Source of the DNA: Toxonevra muliebris
Taxonomy: Eukaryota > Arthropoda > Insecta > Diptera > Pallopteridae
Assembly: GCA_963691655.1 (NCBI GenBank)
Contig: OY829327.1
Span: 55,688,079-55,752,078 of the forward strand
Direction of reading: 5' to 3'
DNA: 64,000 bases
Shown here: piece after piece, positions 37,301 through 45,367 of the stretch
Layout: each line of letters starts with the position of its first letter
Position numbering within the stretch: the first letter of the stretch is position 1
The notes under the pieces: generated by a model
What the model saw: the letters and a program-made list of their open reading frames with translations, nothing else
What the model was told of the DNA's origin: nothing
Databases searched by the model: none
Position numbers and translations under genes: made by a program

Positions 37301-40300
37301 TGTGTTGAAATTTTGCATGAAAAATCATTTACAAGCATCAAATATATGAAGTTAGCTTGTCAAATGTCAAGAACTCCGTCAAAAGCTGAGTACTGAACGA
37401 AAAAAGAGCTTAGCATGAGGCGAGCTGATAACAGTTATTTGTAACTGCCAATCATTACTAGGGAAAAAAATGACGCTGATCCACTATTCCGCGTGGTTCA
37501 CAATAATCCAGTTTCCCCTAGTAAATTCAATTTTTTTTTATTTACCTTATCTGCTTTTTAGCTTGTGTGTATATATTCTACTCCCGCTAAAACAACGATT
37601 TTTACAACTATGAATGCAATGCTTTGCATCCTCGACACAAACCATACATAACAGCTATGCTATCTGTTAGTTGAAGCCGCACTTCTTATTTATACACCAA
37701 CTAGGTAACTAGAGTGCCTGTCAAACTTTCGTACCAGCCTAAAAGTACATAATTATTGTTGATATAAATAAATAAACGCTAATATTTTATATTATATTTA
37801 TATATTTTTTATATATTTCATATTGCATTATCATCCAGTTCAGAACTATGTTTAAAGTTTCAAGTCTCGAGCTCATCGGGAAGTTAGTTTAAAATTGATT
37901 GCAAAATTCCACCCGAAAGCGAGTTGATATAAATGTAGTAAAAAATGTTAACCCTTAAATGCATACCGTACCATATATGGAACATGTCTTTAATCATACG
38001 ATAATCTAATCAATCAAACTGGAGAATGACACCGTACGTTTTAAATTGAAACAGACAAATTTATCCTTCGTATAAATACCGTTACATCCCACTTACGATT
38101 TGTTTTAGTCGTCAGTAAGCTGCCGAAGTGCACATAATATCAAAAGCGATTTTCAATAGCGAAAAAAAAAATTAATAAAATTTGTTATTCGTGTGGAAAT
38201 ACATAATGTACTCAACATTGGGCTTTCTTTTAGCTAAATATAATGAATTTTAATCAAATTTGTTATCTTAGAATAGTTATTTCTTCTATTTTTCTATGTA
38301 CCATAAATGGTACTCTATGCATCTGCGCATTTGACTATTTTTGATTGTTCACTAAGGATGTAGTCTGGTGTTCGAGTTTAAAATTGTTTTTTTATGTATT
38401 TCGAAAGTACAATGTATTGAAAGTATACTGTAAAAATTTCGTAGCATAATTTTAAGGAAGTTAAGTACATAGTCAAGAGCGCCTGTTGGTTAAACTGTAT
38501 GTGTTGTTAAAACTTTAAAAGCGTTTTTCTCGAAACAACGTTTTTTGATCGGCCCAGGGGTTTAAAGGGTTTAAATAAAGCCGATTGAGCAGAAATTTTA
38601 ATAAGTTATTTAACACGACAAAGTTGAAGAATTGTTTATTTTTAACCATTATTTCTTATTTTTCATCCCGATTTTCGACAAAACAAAAAACATTTCTGAA
38701 AATTCTTTTTAAATCTACTACCTGTTAGAATGGCAAGTCTACATAACGATATTTTATTTAAATTTTTTGTCTCAGATGACTTCAAGTGTCGCAATCACCC
38801 GGGCCAGCCACACACCTTTTTTTAGGTGTCCACTTTGGGTAAAAAACACTAAAAAAATATCCAAAATTTTTTTCCAAAATAAACTCCAAAAATTTTTTTT
38901 TGTACAGTTAAAGATGTCAATAATAACATATAAAAGAATTGAAATAATAAAAAATTCCCTAAAAAAACCTTGAAAATTAGGCCGGAACACCAGGCTACAT
39001 CCTTAAAATATGGATGACATTTTTATTGATCTATCAGATGATGAAAAAGAACGGTTAGATGAAGGGTCGGATGAATTGATTGGTGAAACTCAAATACCGC
39101 AACGCGTGAGAAATCGAGAAGAAACCAATTACGCCATATTGGATGAAGGGGCTACTTCTGGCATATTTCTCAACAATGACGAGGTGGACTTATCTATTTT
39201 TGAAGCTTCTAGAATTTCTGTTCTTGATGTTGATAACCAGATTTTGAGGAAAAACTCGGGGTGAAAGAGTTAAATCGAAATCTCGTTAAATCGAAAACCT
39301 CTGTAATTCGTAAAAACTGCTGGTCCCTTGCGATTACGAATTATCGGGATTCTGCTGTATTAAAAAGAAAATTAATTAAGTACATGTATTCTTAAATTTT
39401 TTAATACACAGCATTTCTAAATTATACAATTACAAGAAAAACTAAAATAAGATAATGGAAAAAAATATTTTATACACTTTGATCACAAAAAAATTTAGAG
39501 AATAATAATTTATGACATCACATATCGATGTTGAAGTCCATATTTTCTTCATTACTGTCAGCTTCTTCTGGCCATAACACACTCTTTAGTCTGAATTCAG
39601 AAGCATTATAAACACTAGTGCTGTTTATTTACATCATCAGGTATTTTGTAGTTTTCACAAAATGAATTTTCGTGTTTCAATCCATTTTTTATATGAAGTA
39701 AAGAATTTTTTTAATTGAGTGACTTACGGTTACGAGTTTTGGTTTTTATTTGCTCATTGTTTCGATAAAAAATGTTGTTACGATTATTCAGGAAATGGAT
39801 TATATAGCGGAGCATTTAGTGTCTTTTAAATTGAAAAAAAACGCGTTGAAAAACCCGCTGACCGCTAAATCACTTTTTTTTCAGCGTTTTAACTTTCAAA
39901 AAGCACTAAATTTAGGGGGAAAATCGCTGAGTTGGTCACACTGTCGAACAGACCTATAGACTAATAAATCTGCTGTAATTTATTATTTCACTGTCAAATA
40001 ATTGTTTGAAGTGAAACTTCTTTTGCGGGCTTGTGAATTAAAAAGAATACGAAACGAAGCTACGCAGTTGTTAGCGTTTAGCGAATGAAAGCATATAGGG
40101 ATCGGCTACATACAATCAAGCAGAGAGACAATTTCTCGCAGTTTTATCTCATGTGTTTTAGTGAGAGACCCGAGAGATGTCTTTACTTGATTGCATATAG
40201 CTAAACTACGATACGATTTTTTTCGACAAGAGAAAAACACATTAACGAAGCAACTTAAACCGTTCGTAATGATTGCATCAAACGAATCTATTCACTAATG

Positions 40301-43300
40301 TCTGGTTTTCCCTATGTCAAATTAAATGAAATTTGCTAGAATGTTGGCAAATTTCATATAGGAAATTCTCTCTTTCTCTGTTTGACAGGGAATATGTCAT
40401 AGTGAAAACCAAGCATAAGAACAACGACTTCTGTTCTACATTTGCATCACATTTTTTTTGACGCTCAATAAGAACCGAAGAAAAGCTCCTTGGGTGGAAT
40501 GCTAAACAAACGTTCACTGATAAATGTTGGGTGAAGATCTTCCATCATATGCACGCTCAGAAAGCCCCTCCGGGTTAACGAATGTTCGTAAAAACGAAGA
40601 ATATTTGGAAACAGGAGAATTCTGATTCGCAAGTGTCGTCGCTGAGATCCATTTTGGCTGTTAAAATAAATTTGAAATATTCGTGCATTGACTTCTATAA
40701 CTTCATTAGAACTTAATCGGTGCTTTTGTGGAAAGTTTCTGTCAGGAAAAATACGATTTTAAGCGACCAGCCTGATATATATATGATAACAGTCGGAATT
40801 AATTTTCTTTTTTAATTTTTAAGTCGATTTGATCCTCAATTTACAATCGGTACTTTTATATCCTTTTTTCTCCGCTCAAATGTACTTTTTATCCTTTTTC
40901 CTGAAAATTAAATATCCTTTAATCCCAAATTTTAAATTGGTAGCAATATATATATACCAAATATATTTAAGTATTATGTACATATTTTTTAAAATATAAC
41001 GTGAATAAGTAAAAGTTCAAGAATTAAATATTTCTGGCCTGATCTCATTACCAATTGTGCTCTTATAAAATAAATCAATCAAACAAATTTATTCATCTCT
41101 CCCCTTTGCCTAACTTGTTTTCATTTAATTATAAGTTTTATTTACTGAAACTTGTTCTGTTTTTAAACACTACTCGCATCGTTTTCTGAATTTATAGCAA
41201 GAGTATTTAAGTAACTAGTTATAGATATTGAATTATATTTTCTAAAATATTATTGCATCATGTTCAGAGAGAATACAAATAGATAAAATAAAAAAAAAAT
41301 CATAATGTAGTTGAATAAATTGATGGCTTTTTATATACATACGTCGACGATGAAAAAACCAGAAAATTACTGATAACTAACTGAAGTATTCATTTTAATA
41401 TATATATTTCTGACATATAATGTGGGTGGAAACGATTCATTTCAGCTATGTACACATTTACGATTACATTGCATCAAGCTATAAATGGCATACTAGTGTT
41501 TATTACACAATTGCTTGTTATTATCAGTAAATTAATTAATTTACTAAAGCACCATTTCGATTGAGGCATTTTGGTTTAACTAATTGAAATATTTACGAGT
41601 ACCTAACTTAATAAACATAGAATGCTTGATAATAGATAAAAAATTGCATATTTATGACAACGAATTATTAATATAAGTGTTATGCAAATTGCCTAATTTG
41701 ATATATATATATTTTTTTCTTTTGATCAAATTGTGTGAAATACTGTTCAATGGATTTATTGAAATCTTATAAAATACACATTTTACTGCATCCTAATGTA
41801 TACAACACATATATTAATTTAAATAAGTTATACATTAGAAATTTTAGAAATGCTTCCTCCATTGGTTGCCTTTTTATATTTTTAATCTTGTTAACAAAAT
41901 GTTTAATATATTTATCAACTGTACTTGTAATTATTTTACGATTTCTATTTAATAATAAATAATTTCAAGCTAAATTTCTAGCTAAAATGTTAGCCTCAGA
42001 GACTATGATTGGATGAATAATTATATATATTTTTTAACATACATCGTAGAGTTTGCATAAAACAAAACTTTAAAGAACCAACATTTTATCAGACGGTGCT
42101 ATTCATTTAGTGAATATTTTGATATGTTTTTAATCTATCACGCTAATCACGAATTTTGAGTTTATTCAACTGTTTTTTTAACACACATAAAAACGAATGA
42201 CAATTAAAACAAAAGCAAGCAATCCTACCAACAAAAGTGGTTTCTTTGTTAAATCGAAATGTTATTTTTCTAATAGAAAACTAACTTCACAAGTCTAATG
42301 ATTCTACTTAAAAAGTAACAAAACAAAAAATTAATATATTAGACTCAATAAGGGGGGATTCCGGTTTTAGGAGTTGAAGAAGTTTAATCATTTTTTTACG
42401 GATTCTTTTAGCTTACATTCTTAAAAATGTTGTGCCAAGTTTCAAAACTGTATAATATTTACGAATAAACTTGAAATGAAAAAGAAAAAAACAAACAATA
42501 TTTTATTATGAAAAAATTGATGTAGTATATAGACGAAAATAGCCCGAATTGATACCTTCACCGAATTGAAACTCTTCCCCTAAGTCCATTTTGAAAAGCT
42601 TTTCTTACTTTTGAGTATAAATATGAAGCATGTACTAAGAAAGTTGTTTGGCTATAAGATAGATTGCTCCTAAGAATAATTTATTCTTTTAACTTCCAAA
42701 ATTATAATTTCAAACAGCAAAACAAAATCTACCTGCCACAACAAATTTCACCGAAATTAAAAACATTTAGATTTGTAGATGATAGAATTACAGTGAATTA
42801 ATCTAAATATCATCGAAACTAACTCATGGAACAACATAAAGTAATACAAAAAAAGAAAACATATTTTTTTTTAACAAATTCAATTATAATAAATGATTGG
42901 CAATGTCAAATTGAAAATAAAAAAAGCACAATACTCGTAGCCCAGACAAATGTTTAAATTCCCTGAGTCCCCGAGTCAAAATTTCATTGTGGCAAGCCTA
43001 TCATTTGGCCGCCGCGGCACTGACAAAATTTTAAGGGAATATAAAATAGATATACCGATTATGGTTTCACTTCCATTCAAAAGAAAAGCGTGAAAAGTTT
43101 TTGAGTCGGTTTTGAGTTTTAAATATGTGCGTGGGATGCGAAGAAATGTGAAATTTTTCCGAAGAAAACCGGTGAATGCGAAAAAATTACTTGGCATCCC
43201 TATTTGAAAGCTAATCGACTTTGATTTGTTGCTTTTGTTTTGATGCTGTACATTCACGTCACCCACACGTCAATTGAATGCATGCATACACACATACATA

Positions 43301-43616
43301 CAGATAAGTATGTATGTATCCATATGAAGGAAGTTTTTCTTTATAATTTTATTATGCATTCTAATTAGATTCTTTTTCTGTTTACTTCATATAAATGCTG
43401 GTTTTACCTTTTATTATAATTTTATGGGGCGTACACTTTTATAGCAGATTATAATTTTACGTGTTTGTGTTTATGTCCTTGAGAAATGTCAAGGATAATT
43501 CAAATCAAGGACGATGACATATTACTTACCTCAATGTTGCCCATTGTCTGGAATGCCGTAAAGACAAACATAAAGCCGAAGCCCAAAATTATAACATTGA
43601 CAAATTTTATATCCAT
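11872..43616 (-). CDS. UNC93-like protein MFSD11 (major facilitator superfamily), five coding exons
   Basis: Spliced CDS on the minus strand: exons 43616-43530, 13347-13178, 13110-12653, 12585-12152 and 12078-11872. They sum to 1356 bp (451 residues plus stop), close to the roughly 450 residues usual for MFSD11. All junctions have GT donors and AG acceptors, and the frame is kept throughout. The N-terminus (MDIKFVNVIILGFG, then FTAFQTMGNIE), the NSGVFWALLQCS stretch, the ELSFFSGVYGPSIGF segment and the LGLGDACMNTQ segment are typical of the UNC93/MFSD11 family. Many hydrophobic segments predict a polytopic membrane protein with about 12 helices. The C-terminus is a short hydrophilic Ser/Asp-rich tail after a VEWAVKRR stretch. 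The transported substrate is unknown for this family. The oddity is the 30.2-kb first coding intron; the remaining introns are 67-73 bp. Likely orthologue of the fly UNC93-like gene; family assignment is firm, function is not. Confidence 0.93.
13481..15017 (-). mobile_element. hAT transposon relic (1,521 bp) with 8-bp target duplication
   Basis: Element 13489-15009 starts TAGGGCAAGGAATTTCATGC and ends with the inverse (GCATGGAATTCCTTGCCCTA). It is flanked by GTCATTAA and GTCATTAG, an 8-bp duplication with one mismatch. Subterminal AATATGCA repeats occur many times near the left end (about 13,525-13,605) and inside the right half (about 14,380-14,415 and 14,868-14,895). A decayed minus-strand transposase is detectable in the middle. 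Inserted in the large MFSD11-like intron. Confidence 0.88.
13950..14325 (-). pseudogene. hAT transposase fragment, decayed
   Basis: On the minus strand, from about 14,325 downwards and across frameshifts, one reads KFQVDQHLKSHKHKELNER, the end of a BED-type zinc finger (Q-HLKS-KH). Further on come LRYINEIIPLETSLHKTYIG and then LYVAIDEATDM. The last corresponds to the D-E-T/A-T-D block that carries the first catalytic Asp in hAT transposases. At least two frameshifts and internal stops are present; the C-terminal half, with the second Asp, the CxxH and the dimerisation domain, is missing. Confidence 0.72.
16227..16451 (-). pseudogene. hAT transposase internal fragment
   Basis: A 74-codon open piece reads FVNNCASFYNKFCNRIKKRF, then DFKIATLKKLSFF and LQSLMLYFKNLGDE. 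The pattern 'SFY..A...RFDF..P.LK.L.FL....L' is the segment between the catalytic core and the C-terminal dimerisation domain of insect hAT transposases. It fits the orientation and ends of the surrounding hAT element. The rest of the enzyme is not recognisable. Confidence 0.55.
16485..16566. repeat. Nested imperfect inverted repeat (about 82 bp)
   Basis: TTGTAAACCGCGGAAACATA opens the repeat and the inverse, reading TGCGGTTTATGATGCTTACAA, closes it, with TGTCAAATTTCATATAAATT in the middle. A related core, TGTCAAATTTCATATAAATG followed by TTCACAAGTTTA, occurs at about 54,528-54,560, so this is a dispersed family. Confidence 0.5.
17709..18754. other. Intronic sequence, nothing recognised
   Basis: AT-rich; only short open frames without family resemblance. 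Confidence 0.5.
18755..19596 (-). pseudogene. Non-LTR retrotransposon RNase H domain and C-terminus, 5'-truncated
   Basis: A long open minus-strand frame carries FTDGSRTEFGSGSGIFI (first Asp), YASVFQAEIFAIIKAMDL (Glu), CVFSDSQAALKSL (second Asp) and WVPGHSGNESADLLAR (last Asp). These are all four catalytic positions of a retroelement RNase H. A C-terminal region follows with LVGLYTGNFSWAKHLHMIGL and CASCGLEEECEKTADHFLIA, a Cys/His cluster usual after RNase H in R1/I-like non-LTR elements. It ends RFINKSGRFKE and a stop at 18,755. Upstream (above 19,596) stops and a frameshift cut the ORF. No reverse transcriptase was found, consistent with 5' truncation on insertion. Better preserved than most relics here. 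Confidence 0.85.
20211..20667. mobile_element. Candidate TTAA-flanked element (about 450 bp)
   Basis: Left end TTAACCCTTTCTTTCC; right end (reverse complement) TTAACCTTTTCATGTCC. TTAA occurs at both edges (20211-20214 and 20664-20667) and the first dozen bases agree with few mismatches. The interior is non-coding. The short imperfect repeats make this tentative. Confidence 0.45.
20668..22786. other. Intronic sequence, no gene supported
   Basis: A 79-codon open frame at 20725-20964 (ending PFRYCQRIGYYR) is hydrophobic in its second half, but matches no family I know. The rest is AT-rich. Confidence 0.4.
22787..23130 (+). repeat. Tandem duplication of a roughly 198-bp unit
   Basis: The unit beginning CCCAATGAAAA at 22,788 recurs at 22,985. 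Both copies run through GGGGCACATTTT, a TAATGAAATAAT segment, CCCAATTATT and AAATGAAATAT, then ACCCAAAATGAT, with about 85-90 percent similarity by eye. Short ATGAAAW / CCCCAA words repeat within each unit too. Non-coding, origin unknown. Confidence 0.75.
23600..24069. repeat. Inverted-repeat-bounded segment (470 bp), possible MITE
   Basis: TAGTCTAGAGTAATT (23600-23614) and its exact inverse AATTACTCTAGACTA (24055-24069) face each other. Just outside lie TG/TA-rich bases without a clear duplication; TA or TATA could be the target. No coding sequence inside. Confidence 0.5.
24070..26070. other. Intronic sequence, no gene recognised
   Basis: AT-rich, non-coding. A short direct repeat, TGTATGGARATACAACACTG, occurs at about 24,254 and 24,272. 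A TATG/TGTG microsatellite lies near 25,360-25,380. Confidence 0.5.
26077..26367. mobile_element. Candidate MITE with inverted ends (291 bp)
   Basis: CGGTGAGCACGATTTCTC (26077-26094) is mirrored by GAGATATCGTGCTCACCG (26350-26367), with one mismatch over 18 bp. The inside is AT-rich and non-coding. No target duplication was identified. Confidence 0.6.
26474..28059. mobile_element. DNA transposon of unknown family (about 1.58 kb), TA-flanked, with repeated end motif
   Basis: The left end TAGGGGAATGTCGTCAGGG (26474-26492) and the inverted right end CCCTGACGACACTCCCCTA (28041-28059) agree at 18 of 19 positions; TA is present on each side. Seven copies of a motif like CAGGGTCGGRGCACTG sit near the ends: right-pointing at about 26,488, 26,664 and 26,684; left-pointing at about 27,623, 27,645, 28,013 and 28,030. 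Open frames inside (for example 26732-26929) resemble no transposase I know. A perfect 12-bp hairpin (TGTAGTTGGCA ... TGCCAACTACA) lies near 27,250-27,310. Confidence 0.75.
28060..29700. other. Intronic sequence with possible TTAA-type ends
   Basis: Mostly AT-rich non-coding. ATGTGCCAAACNGA occurs twice in the same direction (about 28,769 and 28,931); the second runs into GGGTTAA (28,945-28,951) in the style of a TTAA-type terminus. No partner end seen. Confidence 0.4.
29701..30201 (-). mobile_element. TTAA-type MITE, copy 1 (about 500 bp)
   Basis: This is an inverted copy of the element at 35,654-36,136. Shared blocks in reverse orientation include CTGGAGACGGT, ATACCGGAG/CTCCGGTAT, TCGAGGTGAAAAAATAG and ATTTTCG. 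The right end is CTACTAGAGGG (30191-30201) and the left end has decayed to CTCTACTAGGC. Flanking TTAA has been lost here (CCAA on the right). Family membership is firm by comparison with copy 2. Confidence 0.75.
31291..31454. mobile_element. Hairpin MITE (164 bp)
   Basis: Two arms of about 58 bp form a near-perfect inverted repeat. The left arm begins GGCTGTTCACACGGGCGCAA and contains GCATGAACGCCTG; the right arm is the inverse with about six mismatches. The loop is about 47 bp. The RNA would fold into a long stable hairpin. A dispersed foldback-type MITE is the likely origin. Confidence 0.75.
31621..31928 (+). mobile_element. tRNA-derived SINE, copy A (about 305 bp)
   Basis: The 5' part has pol III-type internal promoter boxes: A-box-like TAGTCTAGTGGGTAGTG (31629-31645) and B-box-like GGTTCGGATTCGATTC (31666-31681), spaced as in a tRNA. 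A non-tRNA body follows, with GAATCGGCGTTAAACTGTAG and GAGCCGTTCAGGCC. The tail is CCAACCTAACCTAACC. A second copy in opposite orientation lies at 47,367-47,640. Confidence 0.85.
33180..33530 (+). pseudogene. Mariner-type transposase N-terminal relic (tentative)
   Basis: STLSKWFQTFQTGRNFD in one frame, then MAKIGEDPRLTQEIIAGEVG and RISENHVKNH in another, followed by NDGQKRHILVELNSSL, follow the order of mariner N-termini. There the pattern is: a WF..F..G.FD helix, an EDPRLT..EIA second helix-turn-helix, then a QKR..R....L linker. Frames change at least once and the catalytic half is absent. Weak but consistent order of motifs. Confidence 0.5.
33531..34265. other. Intronic sequence, nothing recognised
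   Basis: Non-coding AT-rich sequence; a 60-codon antisense frame near 33,610-33,792 has no family resemblance. Confidence 0.45.
34270..34735. mobile_element. MITE with about 40-bp inverted ends
   Basis: The left arm contains CGAGATATGACAAAATAACG then GTTTTTCAGGTTA (34283-34316). The right arm is the inverse (TAACCTGAAAAACCGTTATT then TTGTCATGTCTCG, about 34,689-34,723). Weaker mirrored words continue inside (CGATCTGAG..., ATCGGATT / ATCGGATCG). Non-coding, ends likely near 34,270 and 34,735; no clear target duplication. Confidence 0.7.
34740..35649. other. Intronic sequence, no gene recognised
   Basis: AT-rich, with short chance frames only (for example 35431-35661, lysine-rich). Confidence 0.5.
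35650..36140 (+). mobile_element. TTAA-type MITE, copy 2 (483 bp) with TTAA duplication
   Basis: Element 35654-36136 starts CTCTCTAGTAGG and ends with CTACTAGAGGG; its edges are TTAA at 35650-35653 and 36137-36140. The layout, with TTAA duplication and CCCT-type short ends, fits the piggyBac superfamily. It shares most of its length, inverted, with copy 1 at 29,701-30,201, so the family is dispersed. No protein-coding capacity. Confidence 0.8.
36141..37947. other. Intronic sequence, no gene recognised
   Basis: AT-rich. A 100-codon antisense frame (36109-36411) overlaps the MITE end and has no family resemblance. Confidence 0.5.
38353..39005. mobile_element. Nested element with 20-bp inverted ends (653 bp)
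   Basis: TAAGGATGTAGTCTGGTGTTC is mirrored at the right by GAACACCAGGCTACATCCTTA: 20 of 21 positions agree. The inside is non-coding with a T-rich middle and a short palindromic CACCTTTTTTTAGGTG. It ends 5 bp before the ORF at 39010. No target duplication is evident. Confidence 0.7.
39010..39264 (+). pseudogene. Acidic 84-residue ORF, possibly transposase N-terminus
   Basis: Starts MDDIFIDLSDDEKERLDEG, is rich in Asp/Glu, and stops at 39264. The mix of acidic residues, NREETNYAILDEGATSG and EVDLSIFEASRISVLDVD has the codon use of real protein, better than the neighbourhood. Acid-rich N-termini precede the DDE core in piggyBac-type transposases, but no core follows. Could also be another transposon or host-gene scrap. 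Confidence 0.4.
39290..39362 (-). repeat. Pogo/Tigger-like terminal sequence
   Basis: Read on the minus strand from 39,360: TACAGCAGAATCCCGATAAT then TCGTAATCG, followed by TTCGATTTAACGAGATTTCG. The TACAGTAGAATC-YCGATAATYCG pattern with later 'ATTTAACGAG' words is typical of pogo-type termini. The other end was not found. Confidence 0.5.
39830..39950 (+). repeat. Dispersed repeat with Motif-1-like box, copy 1
   Basis: Contains GCTAAATCACTTTTTT, TTTCAAAAAGCACTAAA, GGGAAAATCGCTGAGTTGGT and CACACTG. The same order recurs at 58,375-58,462. TTGGTCACACTG matches the fly core-promoter Motif 1 (YGGTCACACTR), but no gene starts here. Confidence 0.6.
40298..40417. mobile_element. Short MITE, copy A (about 120 bp)
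   Basis: Inverted ends: ATGTCTGGTTTTCCCTATG on the left, ATGCTTGGTTTTCACTATG on the right (reverse complement). The interior shares ATGTTGGCAAATTTCATA and GGAAATTCTC with copy B at 47,949. Confidence 0.75.
40418..43529. other. Intronic sequence next to exon 1, no gene recognised
   Basis: Very AT-rich, without recognisable repeats or coding sequence; the GTAAGT donor of the MFSD11-like exon 1 is at its upper edge. A 96-codon antisense frame (42976-43266) overlaps a GC-richer patch near 43,000 but has no family resemblance. Confidence 0.45.
43530..43616 (-). CDS. MFSD11-like gene, first coding exon
   Basis: Twenty-nine codons run from ATG (43616-43614) to a GAG codon followed by GTAAGT. The peptide starts MDIKFVNVIILGFGFMFVF and ends QTMGNIE. 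This matches the start of MFSD11 proteins and joins in phase 0 to the QTILDSIKK start of exon 2, 30 kb away. I chose this ATG because the family's conserved N-terminal helix starts directly after it. The distant placement rests on protein homology and splice phase; a transcript would confirm it. Confidence 0.88.
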
Positions 43617-45367
43617 TTTGAAAACAGGAAATTGAAAGCGTGTACGCAGCAAGCAATTAGATAAGTTTCGAATTAAATATCTTATTTTATTTAAAAGCAT
43701 ATGCGTGCAATGAAACTTTTATGCTCATTTAGTATTCTCAATGTGCGTCGTTTGTACTTGCGTGAGTTGTACTTTATAGTTAGATAGATCAAATTTTAAT
43801 GTATGTTATAGCAACACAATAGAACGTTAGGAATATACACGATTCATTTAAACCGAGCTTAATTCACATCTTCATTACTCATACACACTTTGAAACCTTA
43901 GCGATTTTTCACTTTAATGCAGCGCGGCGACTTCAGAGTTTAAGCACGTTTTGGCAATTGAATGAATGGACGTTTCAAGCTGCGTAGTAGTAAAAGATGT
44001 AGATTTCCAGATGTTATATGAAAAAAAAAAACAAACAAAAGGCGTTCACAACAAAACAACAACACAGCGTCAAAGACAGCAAAACTTAAAATGTCAACAG
44101 AGAACTTCGACCAAACTAGCAATACTGTCAAAAGCAATGAGCAATGAATGAAAACTGGAAACTGGAACCAAAATATTAAACGTTTGCATTGATATAAACC
44201 ATATAACCCAATAGGAAAAATTGTCAGTTAAGCAATAGCGATAATGAAATTTTATCACTTGCTGATGTAAAGGAATCAATAGGGTTTTCTTTTATAGAAC
44301 ACGAAGGAAATTATCTGTAGCTAGTTAAAAGTGGTCCGAAGTAATAAAAGTTTTTTAATAGGACACCTGCACCGAAACAAAGCATTTAAGTTTTATAGAG
44401 ACTGTGAAGCAAGGCTCCTTTAGCCGGGTTGTCGCAATGAACAAAAGCAAGTCAAAAGTACTTGTTTCTGTCGAAAATTAACTGCTTCTATTGCTCTTGG
44501 TGTCAGAATCCCAGAATTCTGTTTCCATTCTTGCCGTCAATGTACTGAATTCTGTTTCTGGTCTTTGCGACAACCCGGGGGCTACCCGGATGTTTCGAGT
44601 GTTGAACCGTTTTTTATATTTACCTATTTCTTAACTTATCAATTTTAGTCCAAACATCAATGCCAAAAAATTGTTCACACCCCAACAAAACTCGTGTATT
44701 TAAAGATGTTAAAGTTATTAATATTTATATTGGTCGGCATCCCCATAGCCTGATTAAGATCCGTATCTATAACCTAACCTACCACTCTGTTTAGTGATTG
44801 GTGTTGGTAATTTTTCAACAAAATTAATCGGGAAACTGGAAACCGAAAATATAAGTTTCCTATAGGGTCTTCTTGGAATTTCCTTATCTTCATAGTTGCA
44901 TTTTCTAAATTAAATGAGACATCATACTATTTGGAAAGAAATATAGAACAGAGCAATAAGTTTTAAGGAAAGGAAATATGCATCGTTGTATATACCTTCA
45001 TTCATAAAAATTCAACATAAATTATACATACTACATACCTAAAAACGTACTGCAAAATTTTGTAGTACGTGTTTGTGCAACTATGACTAGTCATCAATCG
45101 CTTTACAGCACTTTACAAACATCCTAAAAATAGACAACATTTTGCTCTTAGTTTTTTACTTAATTTTCTTTAATCACATTAAAATAGTAAATTGTTTTAA
45201 TATACCTACTTATGTATAAAATATAAGATATCCAATTAGAAAGTAAACAAAATTAAACAACTCTTTCATATATATATCCTCAAGCAGATTTCGAAAATAA
45301 TTTGTGTTATTTTGTAAGAAAAACAAAGAAAATATTGTTACTAATTTAATTAAGGCACAGCAACGTG
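43617..45367. promoter_or_regulatory. Divergent upstream region between MFSD11-like gene and Ipp
   Basis: The start codons of the two divergent genes are 1.75 kb apart, so both promoters and 5' UTRs should lie here unless upstream exons exist. I do not see a convincing TATA box, DRE or Motif 1 that would place either start site. A 164-bp inverted-repeat element (44,421-44,584) sits in the middle. The remainder is AT-rich without recognisable coding sequence. Confidence 0.5.
44421..44584. mobile_element. MITE in the divergent promoter region (164 bp)
   Basis: TAGCCGGGTTGTCGCAA (44421-44437) is mirrored by TTGCGACAACCCGGGGGCTA at the right edge. Inside, GAATTCTGTTTC occurs twice. Non-coding. 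The GC-rich ends stand out from the surroundings. Confidence 0.7.

Larger units (their letters stand above)
37948..39273 (+). mobile_element. Possible piggyBac-like element, interrupted (tentative)
   Basis: The left edge TTAACCCTTAAATGCATACC (37948 on) has the TTAA-CCC layout. Downstream lie a TATAAATACC box (38071) and a TCAGT initiator (38112) at roughly promoter spacing, and then, after a 650-bp nested insertion, an acidic ORF (39010-39264) like the N-terminus of piggyBac transposases. A TTAA also occurs at 39270-39273, but it lacks a matching terminus. This grouping is my inference. Confidence 0.35.
13348..43529 (-). other. Giant first coding intron of the MFSD11-like gene, filled with transposon relics
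   Basis: The intron runs from the GTAAGT donor below 43530 to the TTTCAG acceptor above 13347. It is roughly 450 times longer than the other introns of the gene. Its contents are listed separately: hAT, non-LTR, mariner, TTAA-type and SINE insertions, many with target duplications. No nested host gene could be recognised on either strand. Long AT-rich stretches between elements show only short chance ORFs. Intron splicing over this distance is inferred from the protein match of the two ends. Confidence 0.85.
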
